64,000 bases of DNA, taken from contig JBAIAC010000033.1 in assembly GCA_037349315.1 (NCBI GenBank), positions 21,532,001 through 21,596,000 on the forward strand, read 5' to 3'. The stretch comes from Chelydra serpentina. Taxonomy: Eukaryota > Chordata > Testudines > Chelydridae. The notes under the pieces are model-generated. The model had not been told where the DNA came from and ran no database searches. It saw nothing but the letters and a program-made list of their open reading frames with translations. A program made the translations under genes and the position numbers. Position 1 is the stretch's first letter. Each line of letters begins with the position of its first letter. This document shows positions 47,324 through 59,076 of the stretch, one piece after another.

Positions 47324-48940
47324 TATAAATATATAAAACACCTATTTTACAGGTTAAAAATATTTAATATAACATTTCCCCCCCTATTTTTAAAGAGTCC
47401 TTTATTAGGGAAAAATGAAGCCATTGAATCAAAATGAGTTTGCCTGTCCAGGTTTTAGAAAGCATTTTCAGGATGCATTTGGTAAACATGCATTTATCTT
47501 TAAGTATTCATAATTTTAAAGCTACTACCTGATTTCTTTTCAATTTGGCTTGATTTATAGATCTCGATACCTAAAAATGAAGTGAAGTCTGAAAAATATT
47601 GTTTCAACAGGTTTAATGGCATGACTATTTAAATTCAGCAAATGGAAACCTTTGGGTGCTTAAATCTGCACTGGAGGGCTGCAGCTAAACTGCTCTAAGA
47701 GGCTTAACCTTGAACTGCTATCAAGGGCAAATCCTATTTCTCCCACCTTGTGGTTGCAGAGGGCACTCCCTGCAATGGAATTATGGTAGTTTTGTTTAGG
47801 GGTCATGGCACTCAACTGGGTTTAGGAGACCCAGGGTCTAGTCCTTGCTCTGCCCAGTTTGGAGTAGGGATTTGAACCTGGCTCTCCTACATCGCACTGG
47901 GCTATAGAAACAGTGGAGCTGTTTGACTTTGTATAAAAAGTCATGGGGCCAGAGAGAGTGACTCTATAGGCCAGCAGTTAGGGCACTTGCCTGCCATGAG
48001 GAAGACCCAGGTTCTAAGCCCATGTTCCAAATCAGGTAGAGCAGGGCCTAGAGCTTGAGTGTTTCCCAGCTCAGGGAGTGCCCTAATCACTGAGCTATTG
48101 GCTATTCTGGACAGAGGTGCATTTGCTCTGTCACCCATATCCTGGACCTGAGAGACATTCAGCAAAAGTTTCAGTAGTGTGGAGATAAAGAGGAGTTTTA
48201 AAAGTTCATGCAAGTGCTTTGTTCTCCCTGCACGATGTGCAGCCCAGCTAAGTGGGAATTTTGGGGGTGGAGGGACAAGGAAAGGAGCTATTGCTTCACA
48301 GATCCAGTGGCCATTTCTTCCGGCACCCTGAGCCCTTCACGAGAGTGCAATGTCGGAAACTAGGTTAATGGCCATCAAGTGACTTTACTGCCACTCCACT
48401 GCCTGTGGGAGGAAGGAGAGATTACTTTCTGCTCCACAGACTCCAAGGAAATCCCTAACCTGCAGCTCATCTCTGCACTGAGGGCAGGATTTGGGCCTAA
48501 AGACTTTGGAGCAGTTAAGCAGGGAGCTTGTTTGTTTGACTTGCAGAGTTTACAAGGCCTTACATAAGGGCGGATAGGCTCAGGGGGTGGATAGACAAAT
48601 AGCTACAGATCACAGAACTTAAAAGGTCTCCAATCTGAATAGGTCCAATTGAAAGACTCTCCATAAGTTTCACTAGCAGAGCTTGTGACTTCTGCAAGCA
48701 AAATAATTAGAATGTGGCCTATTTACCCCTTTAAAAAATAGGGGAATTAAATGCACCAAACTTGTCAATGCAACATTATGGCTGGGAAGGGGGGAGTCCA
48801 CTAATCATGTAACAAATGCTCAGTTTAACCCTGCCTCCCTTGTGTACATGCTTTAAAATATATCGGGCTATTTTAAAACTCTAAAAATAAGACTTCATAA
48901 CACTACAAGTTATCCCTATTGTATAAAAGGCTCAAATAGA
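47324..48940. other. gene-free stretch with SINE-like debris
   Basis: No gene. 47950-48060 reads CCAGCAGTTAGGGCACTTGC, then GAAGACCCAGGTTCTAAGCC, suggesting A- and B-box remains of an old tRNA-derived SINE. The opposite-strand equivalents at about 47850-47900 and 48070-48130 (CTGGGCTATAGAAACAG, CACTGAGCTATTGGC) look like a second, inverted copy. Both are too diverged for firm assignment. Confidence 0.4.
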
Positions 48941-48944
48941 AAGA

Positions 48945-49190
48945 ATGATCATGTGGTTAAAGCACTGGACTGGGGATCTGGGTTTAATTCCCAGTTCAGC
49001 CACAGACTTCCTGTATGACCTTGGACAGGTCACGTAATGCCTGTGTCTCAACTTCCCATCTGTAAAATGTTGATAATCCTGCTTTTCTCCCACTCTTTGT
49101 CTGTCTTCTATAGTTAGACGGTCAGCTCTTTGGGACAGCGACTGTCCCAAAGGTACATGTACAGAGCCTACTACAATTGGTCTCTAATAC
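48945..49190 (+). mobile_element. MIR-type CORE-SINE
   Basis: TGTGGTTAAAGCACTGGACT, GGATCTGGGTTTAATTCCC (B-box region), the core GACTTCCTGTATGACCTTGG and ACAGGTCACGTAATGCC, then TCTGTAAAATGTTGATAAT. The reptile-type tail GTCAGCTCTTTGGGACAG and GTACAGAGCCTACTACAAT follows. It is old but nearly complete. Confidence 0.85.
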
Positions 49191-50577
49191 TAATTACCAG
49201 CTCCACCATCATAGTAGGAGGGAAATTTGTGGGGGGGAAATTGCTACTCTATGTTTCTCATCTCCTACCTGAATGCAAAACAATGATTTGATCTAAATGC
49301 AGTCTGTCTTACACAGTAGTACAGCATGCAACTTACAGCATGTGCATGGCAGATAAGGGCTTGTGCATCCATGATTCTGTAGCCAGTGAATTTATTGCCG
49401 AATGCATCACTTCCTGCAGAACGGTGCCACCGAACTAGGCTTTCATTAACAAATAACATTAAAACCACCAAGTGTAAATCAGTGCAGGGCTGTCTTCAGG
49501 CATCTGCAGACAGCTAAACAGTAGCTGAGAGGCGGGAATGGACACATTGGTGATTAACTGAAAACTAAAGCTATGGGTTTGTGTCAACATTGACTATATT
49601 TCACTGCTGGTCATTTTAGCAGAAACATTGTAATAGTTTGAATATCCCACAAACCCAAATTGTCTCCCCAGGTGCCCAAAGTCCCAAACTGCCAAACCTC
49701 TACCTTAGCTTCTCTTCATTCCCTCCAGTGAAGAGGCGAAGGTATAGTGGCCACTCAGATTCAGTTCAGCATTGTCAATACAAACAAGTGTGGCATAATG
49801 CAGACTGAAAATGTGACCGGCATAAACAAACTGAAATTAATAGCAATGGAAATAACAGCTTATTGAACGATTCTATTATTCATGTAAAATGTATACGACA
49901 CTGCTGCAAACTACAGTCATTGCCACTGAATTTAGTTCCAGCTTGTTGCAGAGTTCACGGGTCCTTGACTGTAATATTGTATATAACTTCCTTCTTGTAT
50001 TGCATTATTATGACAATTTTAGATAATTAGATGCAAAAAAGCATGCTAATGCAACATGTTAAGTTTGCACAGTTAAGCACTCAGGCATCAGCAGTGTGAA
50101 AATTAAGACTGACCTTTGTCTCCTTGGCAAGTAGAGGGAAGAGTTAGTTAGAAAAGAGGGGAGGGAAATGAAAAACAGGAGAAGAGAAAGGGAGAGAGAA
50201 GGGTGATGGAGATCCAGCACAGCAGAGAAACTGCCTCTTGCCAGAAAAAGCCCTGTCTCTGGGAGAGTCTATTGCAAGGTCAAAGACGTGTCAGGAGCAG
50301 TGGGGAACCTGGAATCATCTGACTGAATGTAAAATACAAATCTGTTTAAAAGCCAGATATGAGAATTGGAAGAGAGAGGCATGGCATCATATTGCCTTGG
50401 CACGAAAACCCTTCCAGATTGCATCTATTTTTCATGAATGCTCTGGGGGAGGTTCCTAGACTTCCCACCCGTTCCCACTGTGACTTGGGATTCAAAACCG
50501 TCCACAAATTCAGCTGCTCTTTGGCACATCTCCACCTTCATCTCTCTCACCTCATATAACTCACACACACACACACA

Positions 50578-50611
<34 letters not shown>

Positions 50612-51041
50612 CAAATGACCTTATAATGTCCATTTCCATATTTGCAGACTCTACACATTTTTAAAGGCAGTAGCCTGTGAGCATTCCTGGGGCTTCATGG
50701 CTATGATGTGAGTCTCCCAGTGCATGCCCCAGGAAGCCTGCTGCGGACCAAGCAGGGCTCCTACAGTTTGTATAAACACTGCAGTTAATAACTAGGAAAA
50801 GTTCACAAAAAAGGAAACTTCAACAAGATGATATTTTGGATTCATGTGTCCCAAATTATGTCTCAAACGCTCCAGAACATTTCTAACCTGGATTAAAATT
50901 CAGCCTGTAAATTTCAGGTGCCTTCATTTAGTTTGGCAAAGGTAGTGCAGGAATCCCCGCCCCCCCACTTTTTGAAAAAGCTTATATTTGAAAGATTGCT
51001 GGACACACAGAGAGAGACTAATGAGTCAGTCACTTCTAGTC
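49191..51041. other. gene-free stretch
   Basis: No gene is supported. The only structured item is the dinucleotide microsatellite at 50562-50608. Confidence 0.5.
50562..50608. repeat. compound microsatellite (CA)n(TC)n
   Basis: About nine to ten CA units (50562-50580) followed by fourteen TC units (50581-50608), with no interruptions. Probably polymorphic in length. Confidence 0.95.
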
Positions 51042-51052
51042 AATGATGGACT

Positions 51053-51171
51053 AGGGTGACCAGATGTCCCGATTTTATAGGGACAGTCCCGATTTTGGGT
51101 CTTTTTCTTATATAGGCTCCTATTACCCTCCACCCTGTCCCGATTTTTCACATTTGCTGTCTGGTCACCCT
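51053..51171. mobile_element. 119-bp MITE with AGGGTGACCAGA ends and an apparent 11-bp duplication
   Basis: Inverted ends AGGGTGACCAGATGTCCCGA and TGCTGTCTGGTCACCCT. Internal words TTTATAGGGACAGTCCCGAT and CTTTTTCTTATATAGGCTCC. An exact 11-bp repeat AATGATGGACT stands immediately outside each end (51042-51052 and 51172-51182). An alternative reading is a TA target (TA|GGGTGACC ... GGTCACCC|TA). A 9-11-bp duplication would suggest a Mutator-like origin. A second partial copy, inverted, is at 56874. Confidence 0.85.
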
Positions 51172-51182
51172 AATGATGGACT

Positions 51183-52401
51183 GGACTAATGGGCTCACTC
51201 ACGAACACAAAATTTAAGTCAGTTTAAAGGTGTGATTTTAAAACAATTTAGTTCAAGTGCTGCAAAGGCTGAGTGTAGGCTATTATTTTGGTTTAAACCA
51301 AATTTCTCATGTCCTCCAGTGGATTTCATTTTTTTACAATGAGGTTTACTTCCTTGCACAGTTACACAAATTACTGGTGTTCTAACCCCTGCAGCAGACT
51401 GCTTTGGAGTGAAAAGGCATTTTCATAGTTCTGGGTTTTTTAATCCCAGTGTACAGGGGCCACAATATGACACAGAATTGTCCTCTGTCTGACTGCTCCT
51501 CCCAGAGGAAAGCAGGAAGGCTGCCTCCTTAACACATCATATTCTCTGCTTTATAAATACAGAATAGTTTTTATTTGCTGTGGGTGGGTCCAGTCTTCCC
51601 TTTTGCATTCTCTGCAATAAAATAAACCTCTGAAGTAAAGTACTGCTTGCATCTCAGGTTGGCTCTATTGCAAAGCTCTTCAGACAGGGAAGAAGCAAGT
51701 GTTCATAGGTTCTCGCAGTTGTATAGCTCTAAATCTAAAGTTGCTGGGCATAGCAATAAAACTTAAAAAACAAAAACAAAATTGAAGCTACAGAAGCTTG
51801 AAGAAGCTACTGAAGCCTAAAGAAAAAAAAGAAATCTTCTGCCTAAAATTTTCCTCTCTCTTTTTAAAGTTCTTAAGCGTCTTAGTTTCATGAGCCTAAA
51901 GGTGTTTGTTTAAAGTCAAATGAAAAATGTAGTAGTGGCATTTTCTTCAGACATCAATGAGATTTGTCTGAATTCACATTGGTGGCAACTGAGAACTCAT
52001 CTGTTTCTAATGTGCCCATCACAATGGTGTCTGTGTGTCAAGAAAACCCAGAGTAACTCAAAAGTGGCCAATTTGCCTTTACTATGCTCTCCATTACTGC
52101 AGGAACATTGTGCTCATGTTCCCAACTATTTGTTTGCTTACTACACGGTCCCAGTTTCTTCAGTCTTTCCTCAGAGAGAAGGCTCTTCATGCCTCTTATT
52201 TTTGTTGCCAGTGTCAGCAACATAGAATTAGAAGGGGTGCAACGTGCAGAATGTTATTATTTTAATCGGATGATGGGTTAAATTGCTAAATGACATTTTT
52301 CAGGAAGGCTAGAACTTAAATAGATTATACTGAAGCCAATCAGTCCAACGCGGCCAGCTGGATACCTAAATGAACATTACAATGCACACGATTACAACAG
52401 G
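51183..52401. other. gene-free stretch
   Basis: No gene or recognisable repeat is seen. Open frames of about 60-100 codons around 52.0-52.2 kb overlap on both strands, with no domain and no splice context. Confidence 0.5.
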
Positions 52402-52409
52402 CTCTAGAG

Positions 52410-52450
52410 CAGTGGTGGGCAACCTGCAGGCCACAGGTTGCCCACCACTG
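52410..52450. mobile_element. 41-bp hAT-like palindrome (terminal repeats only)
   Basis: CAGTGGTGGGCAACCTG, a 7-bp centre CAGGCCA, then the perfect complement CAGGTTGCCCACCACTG. It is flanked by CTCTAGAG (52402-52409) and CTCTAGAC (52451-52458), an 8-bp duplication with one change. The ends are those of hAT/Charlie-like elements. Essentially all internal sequence is gone. Confidence 0.85.
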
Positions 52451-52458
52451 CTCTAGAC

Positions 52459-55400
52459 CCATCACCCTTGCCTGGCTTCCAGGCTCCACTGAGATTGCCC
52501 CACCCCCAACTTCATCATGAAGCTGTAGGACTACAGCCAGGCTGGCTGCCTGCCTGCATTGCTCGACCATCTCCCAATATTCTCAGCCCTTCAGCAAACC
52601 ACTTTATCACACTGTCAGGCTACCTTGTAGCGCCATTCACTCTGGGAAGCTTGGAATTTAATCTTAAGAGCGTTATTGAAGGGGAAATGGCCTGGCTCAT
52701 GGAGCGAGGCCACAAGTAATAGCAGCATCTTGCAAAACATATGTTCAGGGCTTTGACATAGTTTATCAGTCTTGGGTCTAGGCAAAACAATTTCCACTCC
52801 ATTCATAGGGAGTCTCTTGTGTATTTCATATAACAGCTGCATCACAGAGTTGGGAAGTGCCATGCGGGCACTGCCCTCTTACTCAGACCAGTGATGGCCT
52901 TGCTCACCTGTCTGATGCTGATGGCCACGAGGCAGCACTGTTAACTGAAGAATTATGTAGTGGGGCCAATTATCTGCGAGAGGAACCTAAATGCAGAATT
53001 CCAACGCAATAAGGCCAACTCCTTATATTTTAAGTTTATGGTCTAGGAAAACATTTTAATAGAATGTTTGTTTTTATGATTTTATTTAATAAAAGAAATT
53101 ATACTCTATTTTGTGTCCTTGACTTACCCAGTTTCTAGTTTTATTGCATTACGTCACCTGTATTGCAGCCTGAATACTGATAAGTGCTAGACTGGGGTAA
53201 AATTAAGAAATTACTTTTTAATTCCTCTCCATTGGCCCACTGCCATGAAACTCAACTGTAAAAAATTGAAGAGGAGGGGGAACTAAAACTCAGCAATATT
53301 TAAAAAACCAAAACCCTACACCACATGTTTGGAGGAGCCATTATAATGGGCATTTTTCATGAATTGAGGTAACCTCCAGGGAACCTTGAAGCAGTATGGG
53401 CTTTAAATAATATTTGTTTTGACCAACAGTCTTTTCTCCTTAGGAAGTGTATTAATGGGCTACAAAAAAAACAGAATAAAATAGCATTTTTCATGTTTGC
53501 CAGGAGGCTGCACTTTAACTGTGCAGTGCAAGACACGTGCAACATTTATAACATGCTACTGTCCTATGGAGACTGAGCTTGTGCATTAGAGGATCAGGTA
53601 TCCACATTTTGGTTCTTATTATAAGCCTTTCTCATGGATGGAGGTGGGAAGCATTTCACTACACGTTCTATAGAACAAGGGCCTGATCTAAACTATACAA
53701 TACAGATGGCCTGTGGCCCACTGAAGATAGGCCCCATAGGATGATGCTAACTTTGAAATGGGCTGAACTGTCCAAGGAAAGTCTCATCCTTAGAGCATAC
53801 CACCCATAGAAACCCACCACTTCCATAGAAGAGGTGCAGAGGGAAAGGGTGCAGCAGCTACTGCTGATTTTCAGACATCTGCCCTCTGGCACCAAATCTG
53901 GGAGTGCATGTTCTGCAGGAATTGTATTGCCTCTAGCATGACACAACAGGCCTGAGTGGCATGCTGGGGAGTTCGTGGTGAGCCTTGGAGCCAGTAGTTT
54001 CTTTCATTTTAAAGGGAGGGAAAATCCCCTTTCTGGGTGTGCGTGTGAATTTAAAACTCCTCACAGACTTACCAGACTGAACTGCTGCCATGGAAGGAAC
54101 ACCCCTGGTACTAAAAGCAGTTCGGTGATGTCATACCCCAGCCATTCCTTGGCTCCTCTTGTGCGATTGCAAACAAGGGTGCCAACTAATTCACCTTTTC
54201 TCAATCCAGCAGGTTTTGCGAGGTAGACCCCGAGAACTGGATTGAGACCAAAAAACCATTGCAGTGGCCCATATGGACAGCTACCAAGAGAAATGATTTT
54301 TGGTCATTACCAGCTCAGGATGTATTTGAACCGGAGCCTTGAGGTAAAAGGCTTTATATCCTATTACCAACCACTCGAACTAGCCAGTCCCCCAGGTTAG
54401 AAACCATCCACTTTAATATCTGGCTTCTCTCAGCCAGGAACACCAGCCTGTGCGTAATGGGAGTTGGGTGAAGCTGCTGTTGTACTTTGGAAAGGAAGGT
54501 CACCAGTCATTTCTATCAACAGGTAGTCCCGAAGGAACCACTTCCCAGCTTTGCTGTTTCACGTGGTGGGGGGAACCGGCTGGCGCTCAGCCTGACAGGC
54601 TACTTCCATCCAGTCCCTGGTTGGGAGGCTCAGATGTTCCAGCCAGGGTAAACCTGAGTTTCTCTGGCTAACAGTTGTTTAGGGAGCTAATAAAGAACTC
54701 CCCTCAAATGAGGGCACTCAGGGAGTGGAAGGGTCCCTTTGACATTTCAAATAACCATATTTGGCTCTCAGGCAAGATGGAGGGAGAATCCATCACTTAA
54801 AAGGGGACAATTAAAAGGATGCTATTTAATATACTGCTCGACAGCAGCTACATACACCTTGAAATGAGGAGCAGTTTCACATCTGTGGTTCTTTCTTAAC
54901 TCAGCTTCTCCACGATCTTGTTCTGGCTGTGTTTGACACACCTTTAGCTTAGACAGTGACAGGACACTGACTGTCAACATACAACTGAAAAAAGACAGCT
55001 TCCATTTAACTTTTAGCCTACGATTAAACAGTTACTCTGGTTTTATTAACTCTAAATCAAAGGAGACATTGACTTGCCAAAGGAATTAAGATGAACATCA
55101 GGAAGGATGTTAGAACAAAATGTTCCTGCAGTTTATATCTGATGCTTTACTACACACAAACAATTTGCACGACAATTGGCTTATTTTTCTATAATATACA
55201 CTTCCTTTCCCTGCAAGTTCTACAGTATAAATACCAGCTTGCTGGGGCCACCAAGCCTTCCAACGAAAACTGAATGGTGTGAAAGGCTACAACACAGGGT
55301 ACACAAATTCCATGAGGGTAACTTGGTATAAGCACATAAGACAAGCTCAGATGAACACAACAGAATCTGCATAGAATTAAACTATGCACCATCCTGCTTC

Positions 55401-56534
55401 GACTAGAACTTAGCAGGATCACAGTCTTTTAGTACCTGACTTCTAGGTGTTTACCTTCCTTACTCTCCACACATGCAATGAGTCTCACATAGCTTTTGCA
55501 CAAGTCAGCATATTTTAAAAACCTTGTTCAAGGGTAGGGAGAAAAGCAACCACAATGTGTGATGGCTTTGGGCTGGCTTACACATGGCCCAGGGGCAGGC
55601 CAGTGGTCTTCAGCATCAAATCAACCAAGTCAGTCAAATTTTGTAATGAAGACATGGTCCTAGCTGTCTAATGTCAATGGTTACACAGAAGTCTTTCCAT
55701 TTCCAAAATGATTTTTACCTGGGCACTACTAAATGCAGAGACAACAGCTTCCAAAAATGCTGAGAACTAGGAAGATATTTCTGAGTCCTCTGTAATCCTT
55801 CCTTGTTAGAACAGCTTAATATCTCCCAAGTGAATAACCAACTATGTTATGTGTGGTCTCCTTGACCCAGAACACAGAACAGCTGATCTGGGCCCCAAAC
55901 TTTTGAAAATGATTCAAGGTTGTTTTCCATGCCATGCATCCAATGTTTGTGTAATAGAAGAATGCCAAGTAGGAATTTCAGCTTCTTAGAGTCCTATGAT
56001 TTGCATTTACTTATTTTCAAATGACTTAATGGCATTATAATTACTCTAAGTCTCTAATGTTCAGCATCAACACAAAACTAATAAAGCCTTGATTATGGTC
56101 TTATTATTAATAATTATTTGTATTACAGTTGTACCTAGAGACTTCAAGGCCGTGCTGTACACAAAAAGAATAAGAGCGCACGTCTCAAAGTGATTACAAT
56201 CTTAGGACGAGACACCATACGGGGGTATAAAACTGTAGAGAGGAACAAGGGAGGGAGGTTAAAGTGGACAGTGAGTTGCCATCCATTTTATATGCTCTGA
56301 TCCTCTCACTGCTGACTTTTTAAATCCTGCTGTGGGAACAATTCCATCCTTCATGAGGTTAGAGACAAAGCTGATCGACAGAGACAAAGTCTCTGAAACC
56401 TGCTTGGAATGTATGGTTTCAAACAAGCTCTCCTTCAAGTTGCATAAACAAAGAGTAATCGCCCCTGTTGCCAATTCAACAGTTTATAGTAGACTCGTAG
56501 CTCACTCTCTGCTGCCCGTTCTGCCAGCTATCAT
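52459..56534. other. gene-free stretch
   Basis: No gene is supported. A minus-strand frame of 82 codons at 52615-52863 is unassigned. A piece at about 54300-54400 (TTTGAACCGGAGCCTTGAGG) resembles the complement of a tRNA-derived SINE head. Otherwise nothing is recognised. Confidence 0.45.
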
Positions 56535-56694
56535 CATTGTAGCTCAGCTGGTCAGGCCCTTTTCTTGTAGCCAAAAAGTCAGGGCTTAATTTCCCATACA
56601 CAGATGTGGACTCCTACCGAGAGCTGACGCTGAATCATAGAATGAGGACGGGACTGCACTAGGGGACGAGCACATTTTGGATGAGGCACTAAAC
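56535..56694 (+). mobile_element. tRNA-derived SINE, 5' part (split by an hAT element)
   Basis: A-box-like TAGCTCAGCTGGTCAGG (about 56539-56555) and B-box-like AGGGCTTAATTTCCC give a tRNA-like head. Then comes GGACTGCACTAGGGGACGAG and ATTTTGGATGAGGCACTAAA, resembling the body of an old vertebrate SINE. It is interrupted at 56694 by an hAT element and resumes at about 58036. Confidence 0.55.
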
Positions 56695-56873
56695 CAGGCC
56701 TGCACAACTCGTAAAACGGTGAGGGCCATATTACTCCAAAGAAAACAGCTGAGGGCTGGACCCCCCCGGCCCTGTGGAAACACCCCCCGCGCCACCCGCC
56801 CCATGGAAACAACCCCTCCTTCCTCAGCGCTGGGGTGTGGAAGCATGTAGAGGGGGAAAGAAACAGCCCGCAT

Positions 56874-56910
56874 AGGGTGACCAGATCACAGCAGTAAAAT
56901 AGGACCCGCC
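56874..56910 (-). mobile_element. partial inverted copy of the AGGGTGACCAGA MITE
   Basis: AGGGTGACCAGATCACAGCA followed by GTAAAATAGGAC matches the complement of the right end of the 51053 element (AGGGTGACCAGACAGCAAAT...). Only this end is present. It is inside the hAT at 56695. Confidence 0.55.
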
Positions 56911-57419
56911 CCCTCCCCGCTCGGCCCCACCATCACACGGATCTTCACCCCCCCAGGTGTCACTATATTACTGCACACAGCAGTCAATCAATGCAGTTGT
57001 AGATAAATCTCTGCATTATGCATTTTTGTATAACTTTTATATGACTTTGTATTGAACCTTGGCAATATGTTACAGCGGCCCCTAAGGTAGTATAATTAAG
57101 GTAAAAGAAAAATGTCTTTTTGCTAGAAGCAGAATAAGATCTTCCCCCCACTTTGTATTCAATTGCCCTGTTGAATGAATGAGGAAGGCGTGGAAGGCAG
57201 ACACCTCCAGACAGCTGCAACCCTTGGAGAGGGGATGGGAGCCAGACAAGGACAATCAAACTTGTCAAGTGGGCTGACTAGAGAAGAGCAGACATACTGA
57301 CGGCCTTGGGGGTTAGAAGCAAGCACCTTCCTTTGGGAACACCCTCTTTGCAGCATTGGGACAACCCCCAGCCCAGGGAAAGCAGAAAAAGGACCAACGG
57401 ACACAGTCCCAGATTTTGA

Positions 57420-58010
57420 ATGTGCGAGATTTGTCCCCCCAAGCCACGGACTCGCCGCTCGCCTCCTCACCCCCACCCCCAGTATAAAGCCTCGCTGCCA
57501 CTGCCCACCCACTCAGCTCATCATCCCCCACCCCTCCCCCGTCTCGCCTCCTCAGCCCCCCCCCCGCCACCTGCTCGCCTCCTCAGCCCCCCCCCCCCCC
57601 CCCGCCGCTGGCTCACCTGCCGCCCTGCCACTGCTCGCCCACTCGGCTCATCATCCCCCACCCCGCCCGGCTCGCCTACTCACCCCTCGCCGCTGCTGGC
57701 TTGCCGCTCCTCCCACTGCCAGTTCGCCGGCTCCCCCCGCCGTCAGCTCACCTGCTTGCCCACTGCTGGCCTCTTGCCTTCTGCCGCTGCCCCCGCCCCC
57801 TGCTGCTGGCTCACCCTCACTCCCCAGCCTGCCGCTGGCCTCTTCACCAGCCCACCCACCCGCCGGCCGGCCAGCTGGCCATTGACTTGCCCCACCCCGC
57901 CGCTTCCCTACTCACCCCCCACCCCCGCAGGCCGCACAGTGAGCCCACCTACTCACCCCCCCGCGGGCCGCACAGTGAGCCCACGCGGGCTGCATGCGGC
58001 CCCTGGGCCG
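57420..58010. repeat. C-rich low-complexity/minisatellite tract inside the hAT
   Basis: Imperfect repetition of CTCGCC, CACTGC, GCTCATCATCCCCCACCCC and GCTGGCTCACCTGC words, with a 17-base C run at 57587-57603. The open frame of 228 codons on the plus strand (P, S, L, A-rich) reflects composition only. Confidence 0.7.
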
Positions 58011-58035
58011 CATGTTGTGCAGGCCTGCACTAAAC

Positions 58036-58090
58036 CAATGTCGTTTCTGCTTAATAATGTCCAGGTGGAAAACAGTGAAAGAAAACTGGT
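58036..58090 (+). mobile_element. tRNA-derived SINE, 3' part after the hAT insertion
   Basis: The sequence continuing after the target duplication (CAATGTCGTTTCTGCTTAAT, AATGTCCAGGTGG) is the remainder of the SINE begun at 56535. The exact 3' end is unclear. Confidence 0.4.
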
Positions 58091-58854
58091 CTCTGATCTA
58101 CTCTAGGGCAACTGGGATTATTTCAGGAGGCAAATTCATCCCAAGATCTGAGTTTACCATTCCTCAGGGACTTCACCTTAACTGTGGAGTGCAGTCATCT
58201 TTTGCTATTTACTCTTCTGGTAAGGCGGGGGGGATTGATATAGTAGAAGGGTGGGTCCAAAACTGATTGGTCGAAGAAGGCAGATTCGTAGTAAGATTCC
58301 CAGTACTCTGCTTTATGATGAGAGCTGAGAGGCTGCCTTTTCTGACGCTGGCTCTGAACTGAGGGATGCTCCCGTTCTCTAGCAATTTTTTGGGAACATA
58401 GTCCAAGGCTACGTGCCCCCTGCCGAAAGGCTCTCACTGTGTCCACTGAACTGAATCAGCACTTCGGGAGGCAGCTCTTCCCTCTGCCAATGGCTGGAGG
58501 CACTTCTGCCAGAGCTGCCAATTTAGCACAATGGGAATCTGCAGAAGCTTTCGCAATACTTTGCAGGCAGCTCTGCTGACGAGACAAGACCCTAGAGATG
58601 CAGTGGGCTGGCTTGTGCGGCAGTGGGATGCGTCAGCCTCTCACAGCAATTACAGGGTGTTAGACTTGCCTCGCTGTGCAAGATAATAGTTCAGCCAGGG
58701 TGAAAAAGGGGAAAAACATTAGGCCGTAGCAAACAGCAGCCACCTTGCACGATTGGGGGGAGGGAACTATATCTGAGGGGTTCACAAACCTTTCCCCACA
58801 CCCTTGTAGTTTAAACCACATACTCCTATACGAGGCCAGCACAAGGAGATGGCC
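58091..58854. other. gene-free stretch
   Basis: No gene is supported. Minus-strand frames of 65-107 codons in this interval have no domain and overlap the adjacent repeat. Confidence 0.45.
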
Positions 58855-58867
58855 TTTCATTGATATA

Positions 58868-59076
58868 AACGACAAAGAGTCCTGTGGCACCTTATAGACT
58901 AACAGACGTATTGGAGCATAAGCTTTCATGGGTGAATACCCACTTCGATGCATCCGATGAAGTGGGTATTCACCCCTGAACACTTATGCTCCAATACGTC
59001 TGTTAGTCTATAAGGTGTCACAGGACCCTTTGTTGCTTCTACAGATCCAGACTAACACGGCTACCCCTCTGATACT
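58868..59076. mobile_element. Penelope-like inverted-repeat element with hammerhead-like core
   Basis: The left arm (ACAAAGAGTCCTGTGGCACC, TTATAGACTAACAGACGTAT, TGGAGCATAAGC) is the inverted copy of the right arm (GCTTATGCTCC consensus, here CACTTATGCTCC, then AATACGTCTGTTAGTCTATA, AGGTGTCACAGGACC). The self-complementary GATGCATC is at the centre. It ends with ACAGATCCAGACTAACACGG and CTACCCCTCTGATAC. A 13-bp target duplication is readable: TTTCATTGATATA (58855-58867) and TTTCATTGGTATA (59077-59089), one change. GATGAAGTGGGTATTCACCC in the right arm resembles stem II and the core of a hammerhead ribozyme, as found in Penelope-like element terminal repeats. Core bases are altered here. Family assignment rests on recall, not on a search. 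Confidence 0.6.

Larger units (their letters stand above)
56695..58027. mobile_element. 1.33 kb hAT nonautonomous element inside a SINE
   Basis: The ends CAGGCCTGCACAAC and GTTGTGCAGGCCTG are perfect inverted repeats, and an exact 8-bp duplication CACTAAAC flanks them (56687-56694 and 58028-58035). The left subterminal AGGGCCATATTACTCC and right subterminal GCATGCGGCCCCTGGGCC are Charlie-like. The inside is composite: a C-rich tract (57420-58010), an inverted MITE fragment (56874) and an unassigned A/T-richer block (57000-57420). No transposase was found. Confidence 0.88.

Noticed and set aside
52615..52863. 82-codon minus-strand frame (MALPNSVMQLLYEIHKRLP...)
   Set aside because: It reads protein-like, but I recognise no family and see no flanking splice sites or repeats. 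A translated database search would be decisive.
57420..58106. 228-codon Pro/Ser-rich open frame
   Set aside because: Composition-driven frame in a C-rich tract inside an hAT element. No domain or splice context.
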